Assembly: GCA_003483885.1 (NCBI GenBank)
Contig: DMXI01000271.1
Span: 14,795-78,794 of the forward strand
DNA from: Microscillaceae bacterium
Lineage (GTDB): Bacteria > Bacteroidota > Bacteroidia > Cytophagales > Microscillaceae
Direction of reading: 5' to 3'
Length of the DNA stretch: 64,000 nucleotides
Shown here: piece after piece, positions 52,283 to 60,680 of the stretch
Numbering within the stretch: position 1 is the stretch's first letter
Layout of the letters: each line of letters starts with the position of its first letter
Made by a program: the position numbers and the translations under genes
Notes under the pieces: model-generated
The model's input: the letters and a program-made list of their open reading frames with translations, nothing else
Databases searched by the model: none
Told to the model about the DNA's origin: nothing

Positions 52283-52670
52283 GGTATTTTTTTTAGTTGA
52301 TTATCGAATCAAAACCTACATCTGCAAATTTAGGGAAGCCCTTGATATCTGGAAATCAAGCATAAAAAAAGAATTGCTTGTTGCATTAAAGTCAGGCTAA
52401 TTGGTATTTTATAAAGTTTCTTTTCTTTGTTGAGCTTTTTTTTGAAAAAAGACTTACTTCTGTGCACGATTGTGGTAAACTCCCCGTAGTTTTGTGCGTT
52501 TAAATTTTTCAAAGATTGTCTCAGAGAACTTTTTGGGATATTGGTTTCGTTTGAAGCCATACATAATTTTCGGCATTCTAAATACTTACGAATGCACATA
52601 TTGAGACAATTTTTACAGACACTTTCACCCTATTTCAACTTAAAAAACAAGGGTGAATTCATTGTACAAT
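52283..52670. other. Divergent region and long leader of the DEAD-box helicase
   Basis: This 388-base region lies between cobS (minus) and the helicase (plus). TAGTTTTG at 52487-52494 fits the -7 box, which would give the helicase a leader of about 170 bases; its -33 match is poor. Long leaders are common for cold-shock helicases. The open frame on the minus strand at 52330-52599 shows no family features. Confidence 0.4.
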
Positions 52671-54392
52671 ATGTTAACATTCGAAGAAATTGGACTTCGC
52701 CCGGAAATCCTCCAGGCTGTCCACGCTTTGGGTTTCGAAAAACCCACCCCTATTCAAGAACAAGCTATTCCATTTGTATTGAGCGAAGAAACCGACTTAT
52801 TGGCATTTGCTCAGACTGGTACTGGAAAAACAGCTGCCTTTTCATTGCCCATACTTGAACGCATCGACGCTGAATTACCACAAATTCAAGCATTGGTACT
52901 TTGCCCTACCCGAGAGCTTTGCCTTCAGATCGCGCAAGACATTGATAACTTTACCAAGTTTTTAAGGATAAGAACCACTGCAGTATATGGTGGAGCCAGC
53001 ATCGATAAGCAAATCGATAAACTAAAAAGAGGTGCCCATATCGTAGTAGGTACGCCTGGTCGTACTTTGGATTTAATCAAGCGTAAGAAATTGAAGCTTG
53101 AGCAAATTCAGTATTTGGTATTAGACGAAGCAGACGAAATGCTCAACATGGGATTTAAGCAAGAGCTAGATGCTATTTTGGCTACTACTCCCAAAGAAAA
53201 GCAAACCTTGTTGTTTTCGGCTACGATGCCTCAGGAGTTGGTTCGCATTGCTGAACAGTATATGCATGAGCCTAAGAAAATCTCTGTTGGTCAGCGCAAC
53301 ACGGGAGCTAAAAACGTGAGCCACGAATTTTATGTAGTGCAGGCTCGTGACCGTTACCAAGCCTTGAAGCGTATCACAGATATTAATCCTAATGTTTACG
53401 GGATTGTATTTTGTCGTACCCGTCGTGAAACTAAAGAAATTGCCAATAAATTGATGCAAGATGGCTACAATGCTGATGCATTGCACGGTGATTTATCACA
53501 AGCGCAACGTGACCATGTTATGTCCAGATTCCGTTCACGTCATTTGCAAATTTTGGTGGCAACCGATGTAGCGGCGCGTGGTTTGGATGTGGATGACATT
53601 AGTCATGTGATCAATTTCAATTTGCCAGATGATTTAGAAGTATACATTCACCGTAGTGGACGAACTGGTAGAGCTGGAAAAACGGGAGTGTCTATGATTA
53701 TCACCCATAGCCGTGAGGTGGGGCGAATCAGAACCATCGAGCGCAAAATTGGCAAAACCATTGAGCGTAAAAAGGTGCCTACGAGCCGTGAAATTTGTGA
53801 AAAACGCTTGTTACACTTGATGGATAAGGTAAAAGAGGTGAAAGTAAACGATGATGAAATCGCTCCTTATTTGCCACAAGTATACGAAAAACTAGAAAGC
53901 TTGAGTCGTGAAGACCTCATCAAGCACTTTGTATCTTTTGAGTTTAACCGTTTTCTGGAATATTACAAAGATGCTCCTGACCTAAATGTAGCGAGCCGCA
54001 AAGATCGTAACAGCAGAGACAGAGAGCGTGGCGAAGGACGCAACGGAGAAAAAGGAGGGAAGGATAGAAAACGTCGTGGACGTGTAGACTTTAACCGATA
54101 CTTTATCAACCTAGGTAGTAAAGATGAGTTGAGTCCTAAAAACCTTTTGTCTTTTATTGATAGTCATCCCAAGTTGAAAAATGTGGAAGTGGGTAAAATA
54201 GACATTCAGAAATCATTTTCGTTCTTTGAGATCGACAAACGCTACGAAAGCCAATTGATTGAAGCTTTTGCCGAAGTAGAATATGGTGGCAGCGAAGTAG
54301 TGATTGAGCGTTCTAAAGGTGGCCGAGATCAGAACGGTGGTGGCCGAAGAAACCCTGGTCGTAAGTCTTACAAAGGCAAACGAAGAGGGTAG
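52671..54392 (+). CDS. DEAD-box RNA helicase with DbpA-like RNA-binding domain
   Basis: This 573-residue helicase unwinds structured RNA. All core motifs are present: Q motif FEKPTPIQEQAI, AQTGTGKT (about 47-54), PTREL, GGAS, TPGR, DEAD (VLDEADEML), SAT, ARGLDV and HRSGRTGRAGKTG. After a charged Arg/Asp-rich linker (about 440-470) comes a DbpA/CsdA-type RNA-binding domain (RYFINLGSKDELSPKNLLSF), then a Gly/Arg/Lys-rich tail. This resembles DeaD/CsdA proteins for ribosome assembly and cold adaptation. I use ATG 52671; a GTG at 52653 is less likely. Confidence 0.95.
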   Translation: MLTFEEIGLRPEILQAVHALGFEKPTPIQEQAIPFVLSEETDLLAFAQTGTGKTAAFSLPILERIDAELPQIQALVLCPTRELCLQIAQDIDNFTKFLRIRTTAVYGGASIDKQIDKLKRGAHIVVGTPGRTLDLIKRKKLKLEQIQYLVLDEADEMLNMGFKQELDAILATTPKEKQTLLFSATMPQELVRIAEQYMHEPKKISVGQRNTGAKNVSHEFYVVQARDRYQALKRITDINPNVYGIVFCRTRRETKEIANKLMQDGYNADALHGDLSQAQRDHVMSRFRSRHLQILVATDVAARGLDVDDISHVINFNLPDDLEVYIHRSGRTGRAGKTGVSMIITHSREVGRIRTIERKIGKTIERKKVPTSREICEKRLLHLMDKVKEVKVNDDEIAPYLPQVYEKLESLSREDLIKHFVSFEFNRFLEYYKDAPDLNVASRKDRNSRDRERGEGRNGEKGGKDRKRRGRVDFNRYFINLGSKDELSPKNLLSFIDSHPKLKNVEVGKIDIQKSFSFFEIDKRYESQLIEAFAEVEYGGSEVVIERSKGGRDQNGGGRRNPGRKSYKGKRRG

Positions 54393-54431
54393 ATTTGACA
54401 AAACCTTCTAAATAGAAAATAAATATATTGA

Positions 54432-54459
54432 GCCTTCTTATTGAAAGAAGGCTTTTTTT
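54432..54459 (+). terminator. Rho-independent terminator of the helicase gene
   Basis: GCCTTCTT (54432-54439) pairs with AAGAAGGC around a short loop, followed by seven T ending at 54459, 40 bases after the stop. The opposite strand lacks a long T run. Confidence 0.9.
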
Positions 54460-54480
54460 ATGCGATTTGCCAAATAGTTT

Positions 54481-54861
54481 TTAAGAGGCAAGGATATGAA
54501 AAAATAATGCATCGAAGTTGTCGCGATAGTATTGTCCATCTTCTATCATATCGGGGTCACTATCTTGTACATACCAATTTACTTCCACTGCCTTTTTTTG
54601 CTTTCGGGCAAATCTGTCCAACCTGTCCAGCAACTGAAAAATAGACTCTGATGAACTTGTATTGAAATAAGTAAAATGGAAATTGATGGTAATAGGGCGA
54701 TTGTTTATACGTAAGTATTCGTCTATCCAATTGAGTAATATACCATAAAATACAAATGCATCTTCACTGTATGATTCCCCCGAAATATTAAAAATGTTAG
54801 TAGCAGTATTGAAAAGCACCCCAGGAGTGTACTTTTCTTTAGCAATGATCAAGTTATTCAC
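54481..54861 (-). CDS. SiaC-like DUF1987 regulatory protein, copy 3
   Basis: This 126-residue protein has the DUF1987 pattern: an N-terminal strand (NLIIAKEKYTPGVLFN), NIFNISGESYSEDAF, WIDEYL, the FTYFNTSSSESIFQL block containing the likely phosphorylated Thr/Ser, and the closing DPDMIEDGQYYRDNF. In Pseudomonas, SiaC is phosphorylated by SiaB and dephosphorylated by the PP2C enzyme SiaA, and controls the cyclase SiaD. It overlaps the upstream small gene by eight bases. Partner phosphatases of SpoIIE type are elsewhere in this window. Confidence 0.88.
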   Translation of the reverse strand: MNNLIIAKEKYTPGVLFNTATNIFNISGESYSEDAFVFYGILLNWIDEYLRINNRPITINFHFTYFNTSSSESIFQLLDRLDRFARKQKKAVEVNWYVQDSDPDMIEDGQYYRDNFDALFFHILAS

Positions 54862-55063
54862 TATTGTTATATGTATTAAAAAGTGAGAAGTCGTCTTGAA
54901 TTTTAGTATGTAAGTGAAAAATCTCGCTTTTATTTTCTGATGAAGTCATTTCCCATGATTCGTCGGTACCGTAAGCCCAATACATCGAGGCTACAGCTTT
55001 GCTGAGCTCTACGAAGTTAAAAATGATCATACCAGAGGATGCAATGGTGGTTTTGCAACGCAT
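54854..55063 (-). CDS. Small hypothetical protein overlapping a SiaC-like gene
   Basis: This 69-residue frame starts MRCKTTIASSGMIIFNFVEL and ends eight bases inside the next gene, suggesting translational coupling. The first 25 residues look like a folded beta segment; the rest (SSENKSEIFHLHTKIQDDFS) is polar. I recognise no family. It could be a short regulatory protein of the SiaC module, a fragment of a larger protein, or chance. Confidence 0.4.
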   Translation of the reverse strand: MRCKTTIASSGMIIFNFVELSKAVASMYWAYGTDESWEMTSSENKSEIFHLHTKIQDDFSLFNTYNNSE

Positions 55064-55254
55064 AAAAAAAGTCGAGATGACTTCTGAATCTTAAAATAAT
55101 GTAATGATAAGCAAAAAGTAAAAAATTAGGATTCCCAAAAAATGGAAATTGGCTGGGGATAGAAACAGTTATTGCAAAAGGAAATTTGTTTTGCCCTGCT
55201 TATAAGGTACAAAAGTGTTTTTTATGAGGGCAAAACAAATACCAAAAGGCCTTG

Positions 55255-55644
55255 TTAAGCCTCTTGAGTTTCGCGTATGCTAAATTTTAACGCTTGAAAG
55301 TCTTCTTTAAAGTCTTCACCATCTTCTTTCATATCTACATCCAAAATACCTACATGCCAGTTTACCTCCACCGTTACGTGGTTTTTGAGGGCATGGGTGT
55401 TCATTTTGTCTAAAATCTGAAAAACTACCTGCGAAGAATGGGTATTATAGTAAGAAATATAGATGTCAAATTTGATAGAGCGTCGATCGGTAGCAAGGTA
55501 ATTGTCTAGCCAGTTGAGCACTGGGTTGTAGAAGTTGTTGGAATCCTCGCTGGATGACTCTCCGGAGATTTGAAAATGATTATTGGTAGTGTTAAAATGA
55601 ATGAATGGGGTATAAGTTTCTTTGTCTATGTATAAACTATTCAT
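55255..55644 (-). CDS. SiaC-like DUF1987 regulatory protein, copy 2
   Basis: This 129-residue protein is a paralogue of its two neighbours. It shows SLYIDKETYTPFIHFN, HFQISGESSSEDSNNFY, WLDNYLATDRRSIKFDIYIS and YYNTHSSQVVFQIL, in which the N-T-x-S-S block carries the candidate phosphorylation site. It ends with LDVDMKEDGEDFKEDF, the acidic closing motif of DUF1987. There is no membrane segment. It is separated from the other copies by 180-190 bases, so each may have its own promoter. Confidence 0.88.
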   Translation of the reverse strand: MNSLYIDKETYTPFIHFNTTNNHFQISGESSSEDSNNFYNPVLNWLDNYLATDRRSIKFDIYISYYNTHSSQVVFQILDKMNTHALKNHVTVEVNWHVGILDVDMKEDGEDFKEDFQALKFSIRETQEA

Positions 55645-55823
55645 TTCACTGATTGCTATAATTAAAAATTGAGTGCCTATTCTATAGAGTTACGCATGAA
55701 AACCTCTAATTGTTTAAAAATAGTGTGTACCATTTTAAGTAATCACAAAAAAGTTGACGTGTACAACTTTGCTGGTGCAACTTTTCAGTTTTATTGGATT
55801 AAACAACGTCAAAAACGCAGAAG

Positions 55824-56213
55824 TTATACCAGTTGCTGATAAGCCAACTTAAAGGGCAAATTATCAAAACTTTCCTGAAAATTTTCTGCATCTTCCATCA
55901 TATCATCATCATTGTCTTTTACTTGCCAGTTGATTTGTACTGGTATTTGAGTCTTGAGATAATATGTTTCTAAAATCTCCAATATTTCATAGATAAACTG
56001 GGATGAATTGGTATTGAAATAAATAAAGAAAAAATTGAAGGTGAGTGGTTTTTTATTTTTAGCCAAATATCCTTCCAGCCACTCTATGAGAGGTTGATAA
56101 AAGTCAACCGAATCTTCACTGTATGACTCACCACTGATCTCAAAAAGGTTTGTGTCAGCGTTGAACGAAACAAAAGGAGTGTATTTAGTTTTTTCAATAA
56201 TTAAATTTGTCAT
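55824..56213 (-). CDS. SiaC-like DUF1987 regulatory protein, copy 1
   Basis: This 129-residue protein is the first and most typical member of the array: TNLIIEKTKYTPFVSFN, LFEISGESYSEDSVDFYQP, WLEGYLAKNKKPLTFNFFFI, YFNTNSSQFIYEILEIL, and DDDMMEDAENFQESFDNLPF match DUF1987 throughout. The candidate phosphorylated Thr/Ser lies in YFNTNSSQ. It is upstream of its two paralogues on the same strand; the set arose by tandem duplication. Confidence 0.9.
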   Translation of the reverse strand: MTNLIIEKTKYTPFVSFNADTNLFEISGESYSEDSVDFYQPLIEWLEGYLAKNKKPLTFNFFFIYFNTNSSQFIYEILEILETYYLKTQIPVQINWQVKDNDDDMMEDAENFQESFDNLPFKLAYQQLV

Positions 56214-56289
56214 GGGCTAGCGATCTTAGATTTAAACTGTTCAGGGATGTACAGAAATTAAATATATATTTTTTATCTAAAAAAAGAAC

Positions 56290-57162
56290 CTATCGCATAG
56301 AAGATTGTTTGCTTGAAAGCTGTCCTTTGAGTACTTTTTTGAGGTTTTTTGTAAATTCATCGTGAAGTGACAAATCAGCGTGCTTGCCGTCTGGTATAGT
56401 AAATAAAATGTCTCTCTTTTTGAAAAAACGCATCAACTTTTGACTAGACTCATAATAAATGAGTTCGTCAAGCTGGCCATGAAACAAATAAACAGGACAA
56501 GATACTTTGGGTAAATACAAGTCAGTACGTAAGTGATATTTCAAGACCCACTCATATGGAAACCAGGGAATATTGTATTCCTGCCCCAGGTTTTTACTCA
56601 GATCAAGCATACTGTAGTAAGGAGTTTCGAGGATGAGCATCTTGGGGGAATGTTTGGAGGCTACATAAGCTGCCAACCCGCTGCCCAAAGATCGCCCATA
56701 CACCACTACTTTGTTCTCTGGGTATTCTTTAATGATTTGTTGATATACATAATCGGCATCATTCAAGAGTACTTCTTCGTTCAGTTTTCCTTTGCTTTTA
56801 CCAAATACCCGATAGTCAAAAACCAATACATCATAACCATAGTGAGTGAGTGGTTTTACAATGCCTCCCCAGGTACGCAAACTACCCGTATTGCCGTGTA
56901 GGTAAAATATAAGCCCACGTTTGCGATTGTGCTGGTCGTTTTTGAATAAAAGGGCATTGAGACGTACCCCAGGGGCAGGAGAGTAGTCACGTTCGATGGC
57001 ATTGGCAAATCTAAATTGGTAGTCACTGGGCAGCCTTTCGGCAAAAAAGATCACTTTTTCCTGGTTGAGATAAATAAAGGTGCAAACCACCAGAAAAACC
57101 CCGATGCCTACTGATGTAAAGTAGAGAAAAATACGTAAAAGCCACCTGAACAGCTTCTTCAT
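56290..57162 (-). CDS. Membrane-anchored alpha/beta hydrolase
   Basis: This 290-residue protein has an N-terminal transmembrane anchor (about 10-32), then an alpha/beta hydrolase fold of the BEM46/ABHD13 type. It shows the oxyanion region YLHGNTGSLRTW, the nucleophile elbow VVYGRSLGSGLAAY with S158, the late acid in FHGQLDELIYY, and the histidine in DGKHADLSLHDEF. It is probably a serine esterase or peptidase facing the periplasm. It ends 76 bases before the SiaC-like array, in the same orientation. Confidence 0.88.
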   Translation of the reverse strand: MKKLFRWLLRIFLYFTSVGIGVFLVVCTFIYLNQEKVIFFAERLPSDYQFRFANAIERDYSPAPGVRLNALLFKNDQHNRKRGLIFYLHGNTGSLRTWGGIVKPLTHYGYDVLVFDYRVFGKSKGKLNEEVLLNDADYVYQQIIKEYPENKVVVYGRSLGSGLAAYVASKHSPKMLILETPYYSMLDLSKNLGQEYNIPWFPYEWVLKYHLRTDLYLPKVSCPVYLFHGQLDELIYYESSQKLMRFFKKRDILFTIPDGKHADLSLHDEFTKNLKKVLKGQLSSKQSSMR

Positions 57163-57308
57163 TCAGCTAAAATTTTTGTACCTGACTAAAAATAACGAAA
57201 TTGATGTAATTTTTTTTGATAATCACCTAAGTTACATAACTTTCTTTATGAAGTCGCAATGACTTCTATTAGTTAAAATCCAAATTATTCACTTTTAAAA
57301 ACGAAACC

Positions 57309-58439
57309 ATGAAGCAGAAATTTGCATTTTGTCTGGTTTTTATCGCGGGCTTTTGGGCATTCCAGTCACAAGCTCAATATAGATTTACTGTAGATAAGCG
57401 CATAGAAGCCACCTCTGTAAAGAATCAACAAAGAACAGGTACTTGCTGGAGTTTTTCCACCGCCTCTTTTATTGAGTCCGAATTGATTCGTTTGGGCAAA
57501 GGCCAACACGATTTATCAGAAATGTATGTTGTACGTAAAATTTATGTAGAAAAGGCCTTGAATTATATACGACGCCAAGGTAAGGCCCAGTTTGGTCAAG
57601 GAAGTTTGGCCCATGATCTCATCAACACCATTGGCAAATATGGGATTGTACCTGAGGAAGTATACAATGGTAAAGTAGCGGGCGAAACTCGACACAACCA
57701 CAGCGAATTAGAAGCGGTATTGACCAACTTTGTAAAAACGCTTGTAAAGCGCAAAATACCTTCTAAAAAATGGTTGGCAGCCTTTGAAGGTATTTTAGAC
57801 GGGTACATGGGTAAGGTTCCTGAGAAGTTTACCTATAAAGGCAAAGAATATACTCCTAAAAGTTTTGCAAAATACTTAGGGATCAATCCTGCGGATTATG
57901 TAGAGCTTACTTCGTACACGCATTATCCATTTTATCAGACTTTTGTACTAGAGATTCCTGATAATTTCTCCAATGGGCGCTATTATAACCTACCTATTGA
58001 CGAACTAGAGGTTGTAGCAGATAACGCGATCAAAAATGGCTACTCAATGGTTTGGGATGGCGATGTAAGCGAAAAAGGGTTTTCTCAGCGAAACGACATC
58101 GCCATTATCCCTAAAAAGGATTGGTCGTTGATGGCTTCGGCTGAGCGACGAAAAGTGCTCCAGCAACCAAGCCAGGAGCGTAAAGTAACTCAGAAAATGC
58201 GTCAGGAAACCTTTGAGAATTACAAAACCACAGATGATCATTTGATGCACCTGATGGGAACCGCTAAAGATCAAAATGGAGGCAAGTATTACCTCATCAA
58301 AAATTCTTGGGGAACCAAAGTAGGTAGATGTGGAGGCTATGTACACGCTTCTAAGGCTTATTTCCGCTTAAAAACTGTCTCGCTTTTGGTACACAAGGAT
58401 GCCATTCCTAAAGCCATTCGCAAAAAGTTGAAATTATAA
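57309..58439 (+). CDS. Secreted C1 (papain-like) cysteine peptidase, bleomycin-hydrolase type
   Basis: This 376-residue protein has a signal peptide (1-23, ending QSQAQ). The C1 domain has the oxyanion glutamine and nucleophile in NQQRTGTCWSFST (C46), the histidine region DDHLMHLMGTAKDQNG, and the asparagine in KNSWGTKVGRCGGYVH. The region LSEMYVVRKIYVEKALNYI and the inserted helix (about 150-200) fit aminopeptidase C/bleomycin hydrolase. In those enzymes the C-terminus plugs the active site; here it ends AIRKKLKL. It is secreted, unlike the cytosolic E. coli and Lactococcus forms. Confidence 0.9.
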   Translation: MKQKFAFCLVFIAGFWAFQSQAQYRFTVDKRIEATSVKNQQRTGTCWSFSTASFIESELIRLGKGQHDLSEMYVVRKIYVEKALNYIRRQGKAQFGQGSLAHDLINTIGKYGIVPEEVYNGKVAGETRHNHSELEAVLTNFVKTLVKRKIPSKKWLAAFEGILDGYMGKVPEKFTYKGKEYTPKSFAKYLGINPADYVELTSYTHYPFYQTFVLEIPDNFSNGRYYNLPIDELEVVADNAIKNGYSMVWDGDVSEKGFSQRNDIAIIPKKDWSLMASAERRKVLQQPSQERKVTQKMRQETFENYKTTDDHLMHLMGTAKDQNGGKYYLIKNSWGTKVGRCGGYVHASKAYFRLKTVSLLVHKDAIPKAIRKKLKL

Positions 58440-58481
58440 GTAGCAGATCTTTTAGGGCAACAACGTACCTGAATAATTGAA

Positions 58482-59594
58482 TCAGGAAGCAATGCTTTTG
58501 CGGAAAACAGAAGGAGTGACTCCGGTAAATTCTTTAAAAGCTTGATTAAAACTGGTTTTGTTATTAAAACCTGACTCAAAGGCAATGGCCAACAAAGTTT
58601 TGTTTTGTTGGTTGGGGTCTTTGAGTTTTTGTTTTACCTCTTCTACCCGGTATTGATTCATTAACTCATAAAAATTTTTACCAGTCATTTCATTCATGAT
58701 TTGAGAAAGTAGGTGAGGTTTGATATGTAGCATATGAGCCAGTGCTGCCAGATTGAGCTTCGGGTCCAGGAAAGGCTTTTGGGTTTGCAGTAACTGATGT
58801 AATTTTTGAAGATAAGTCTGTTTATCCGAAGAGGTCAGAGTAGAGTTTTGGTAGCGTGGCGTTTTTACTTGCTCGATAACTCTCGCCCACTGAGCAGTCA
58901 ATTCTTCATTGTTTTTAACTGCCACAAAGCTGAGCGCAAATACAGTAACTACCATCACCAGTCCTCCCAATTGATCGGCATAACGCCACCAGGAAACCTC
59001 GAACCAGTACAACGAAAACAGCAAATAAGTAGCCACTGTGCCAAGGGCAAATACGGAAAAGCCTATGGCAAACCATTGTTGTTTTGGGTTGAGTTGATTA
59101 CTTGAACGTAACGCAAGTAACTTGCTTGTTATCAGGATTATATATATTATAATGTGGCTAAACTTCAAATAAATCCAGGCCAGTAGTTCGGTAGATATTT
59201 GAAAACTGGCCAGTTTGTAACCTCCACTTGAAATGTAAAAGGGCAGATGCCATAACAATGCTATCCCAAAAGGCAAAAAGTGAAGCCAATGTTTAAAGGT
59301 GAATTTCTGCGGTGGCGAGCTACTCAAATATATAAAATAAAGGTAGAGTAGAGGCCCAAACAAAAAAGGCAAGAGCGTAGAAACTTTGATAAAATGTGGA
59401 AATGAAGGATACAGCCCCGCTTCCTGGATCAGTTCTTCTAGCAAAATGACGCTAAATACCAGCAACAATACCGATAAAACCCGTTTATTGATGTATTCTT
59501 GAGGCTTGATAAATAACAAACTCGTGCTCAGAAATAATCCCTGAAAACAAGCCATCAGAAAAATAAGTACCCAAAAATTGAAGTGAATCGTCAT
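58482..59594 (-). CDS. Membrane-bound AraC-family regulator
   Basis: This 370-residue protein has about seven hydrophobic helices in the first 235 residues (LIFLMACFQGLFLSTSLLF on), then a cytosolic linker and a C-terminal AraC-type double helix-turn-helix (about 270-368): LNLAALAHMLHIKPHLLSQI and LLAIAFESGFNNKTSFNQAF with the closing FKEFTGVTPSVFRK. Bacteroidota have many such membrane-tethered AraC proteins, which probably sense an envelope ligand. It diverges from the barrel-like gene at 59648 with 53 bases between start codons, so that gene is the first candidate target. Confidence 0.88.
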   Translation of the reverse strand: MTIHFNFWVLIFLMACFQGLFLSTSLLFIKPQEYINKRVLSVLLLVFSVILLEELIQEAGLYPSFPHFIKVSTLLPFLFGPLLYLYFIYLSSSPPQKFTFKHWLHFLPFGIALLWHLPFYISSGGYKLASFQISTELLAWIYLKFSHIIIYIILITSKLLALRSSNQLNPKQQWFAIGFSVFALGTVATYLLFSLYWFEVSWWRYADQLGGLVMVVTVFALSFVAVKNNEELTAQWARVIEQVKTPRYQNSTLTSSDKQTYLQKLHQLLQTQKPFLDPKLNLAALAHMLHIKPHLLSQIMNEMTGKNFYELMNQYRVEEVKQKLKDPNQQNKTLLAIAFESGFNNKTSFNQAFKEFTGVTPSVFRKSIAS

Positions 59595-59647
59595 AATCTA
59601 ATCTCCCGACACGTATTGCCTCAAAAAGATAAAATAATCCACCAACA

Positions 59648-60601
59648 ATGAAAACAAACGCTACTATAATTCTATACGGGGTCATCAAACGTTTACTTAT
59701 AATTGCTTTATTTGTAGTAAGTTATCCAAACTTAGCTGAAGCTCAACAAGTACCCAATAAAACTGACAAAACTCATCAAACAGGAGCCTATCGATTATAC
59801 TTAAAGGATGGGAGTGTGCTTATCGGAAAAATAATAAAAAGTGGGCGAGGGTATTTTATTTTTGAGACTCGAGACTTGGGGCAAATCAAAGTATATTCGA
59901 AAAGCGTATTGAAGTTGACCTTAATTTCTCCTAATAACACTCAAATAGATTCAGTAGTGGCTCCTCAGTGGTATGACAACCGCATGAATAATCACAAGTA
60001 TTTTATCAGTACTACCGGATTCAACCCACGCCGTAATGATTTTTATTTAGAGGACACCTATGTATTTTTAGTGGGTGCCCGTTATGGTATCACCGACCAA
60101 ATCTCGTTAGGGGCAGGCGCTTCTTTTTTACCTGGATTGACCCTAGATGAGCAGTTATATTTTATCAACCCTAAGGTGACTTTTGACATAAGCAAAAACC
60201 TACACTTGGGGGCTAGTTTCAACTGGATGAACCTTCCTAATACCGGAAGCCTTGGTTTTTTGAACCTGGCCGCTACTTATGGTTCTCCTCGTTACAATGT
60301 TACAGCGGGTTTGAGTTATGGGGTAACCAACGGTGAAGTAGTTCCTCAACCTATGGTAAATATTGGCACAATGTTGCGCCCTACCAATAGGGTTGCTTTT
60401 ATGGGCGAAGTGTTATTGGTGCCTACGCAAATAGCGGTACAATCAGTAGAAGACTTTACCCCTTTTGTAATCGTTGGAGTGCGTTTTATCAATAAAGAAA
60501 GCGCTTTTGACTTAGGGTTTTTGTTGGCCAATAATGACAATGTACAGGCTGAAACCGCATTATATATACCCTACTTGAGCTATCGACATAAACTTTGGTA
60601 A
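59648..60601 (+). CDS. Secreted beta-rich protein, probably outer-membrane barrel
   Basis: This 317-residue protein has a signal peptide (cleavage near AEAQ) and an early small beta domain (YRLYLKDGSVLIGKIIKSGR). A long run of alternating amphipathic strands follows (e.g. LGASFNWMNLPNTGSLGFLN, YNVTAGLSYGVTNGEVVPQP) and it ends YIPYLSYRHKLW, with a terminal aromatic typical of outer-membrane barrels. The function is unknown. It is divergent from the AraC-family gene and followed by a strong bidirectional terminator. Confidence 0.75.
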   Translation: MKTNATIILYGVIKRLLIIALFVVSYPNLAEAQQVPNKTDKTHQTGAYRLYLKDGSVLIGKIIKSGRGYFIFETRDLGQIKVYSKSVLKLTLISPNNTQIDSVVAPQWYDNRMNNHKYFISTTGFNPRRNDFYLEDTYVFLVGARYGITDQISLGAGASFLPGLTLDEQLYFINPKVTFDISKNLHLGASFNWMNLPNTGSLGFLNLAATYGSPRYNVTAGLSYGVTNGEVVPQPMVNIGTMLRPTNRVAFMGEVLLVPTQIAVQSVEDFTPFVIVGVRFINKESAFDLGFLLANNDNVQAETALYIPYLSYRHKLW

Positions 60602-60623
60602 TACGGTAGGATGAAGCATAAAA

Positions 60624-60657
60624 AAAGCATAACCAACCTTACAGTTAGTTATGCTTT
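60624..60657. terminator. Bidirectional terminator between convergent genes
   Basis: AAAGCATAAC (60624-60633) and GTTATGCTTT (60648-60657) are perfect inverted copies. A-rich sequence precedes and T-rich sequence follows, so it can serve both the plus-strand barrel-like gene and the minus-strand S8 protease gene. Confidence 0.8.
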
Positions 60658-60680
60658 GACTTAAGTTTTATATAAGTGAT

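Noticed and set aside
52330..52599. 89-codon minus-strand frame in the helicase leader region
   Set aside because: No family features, and it covers the likely promoter and leader of the helicase gene.
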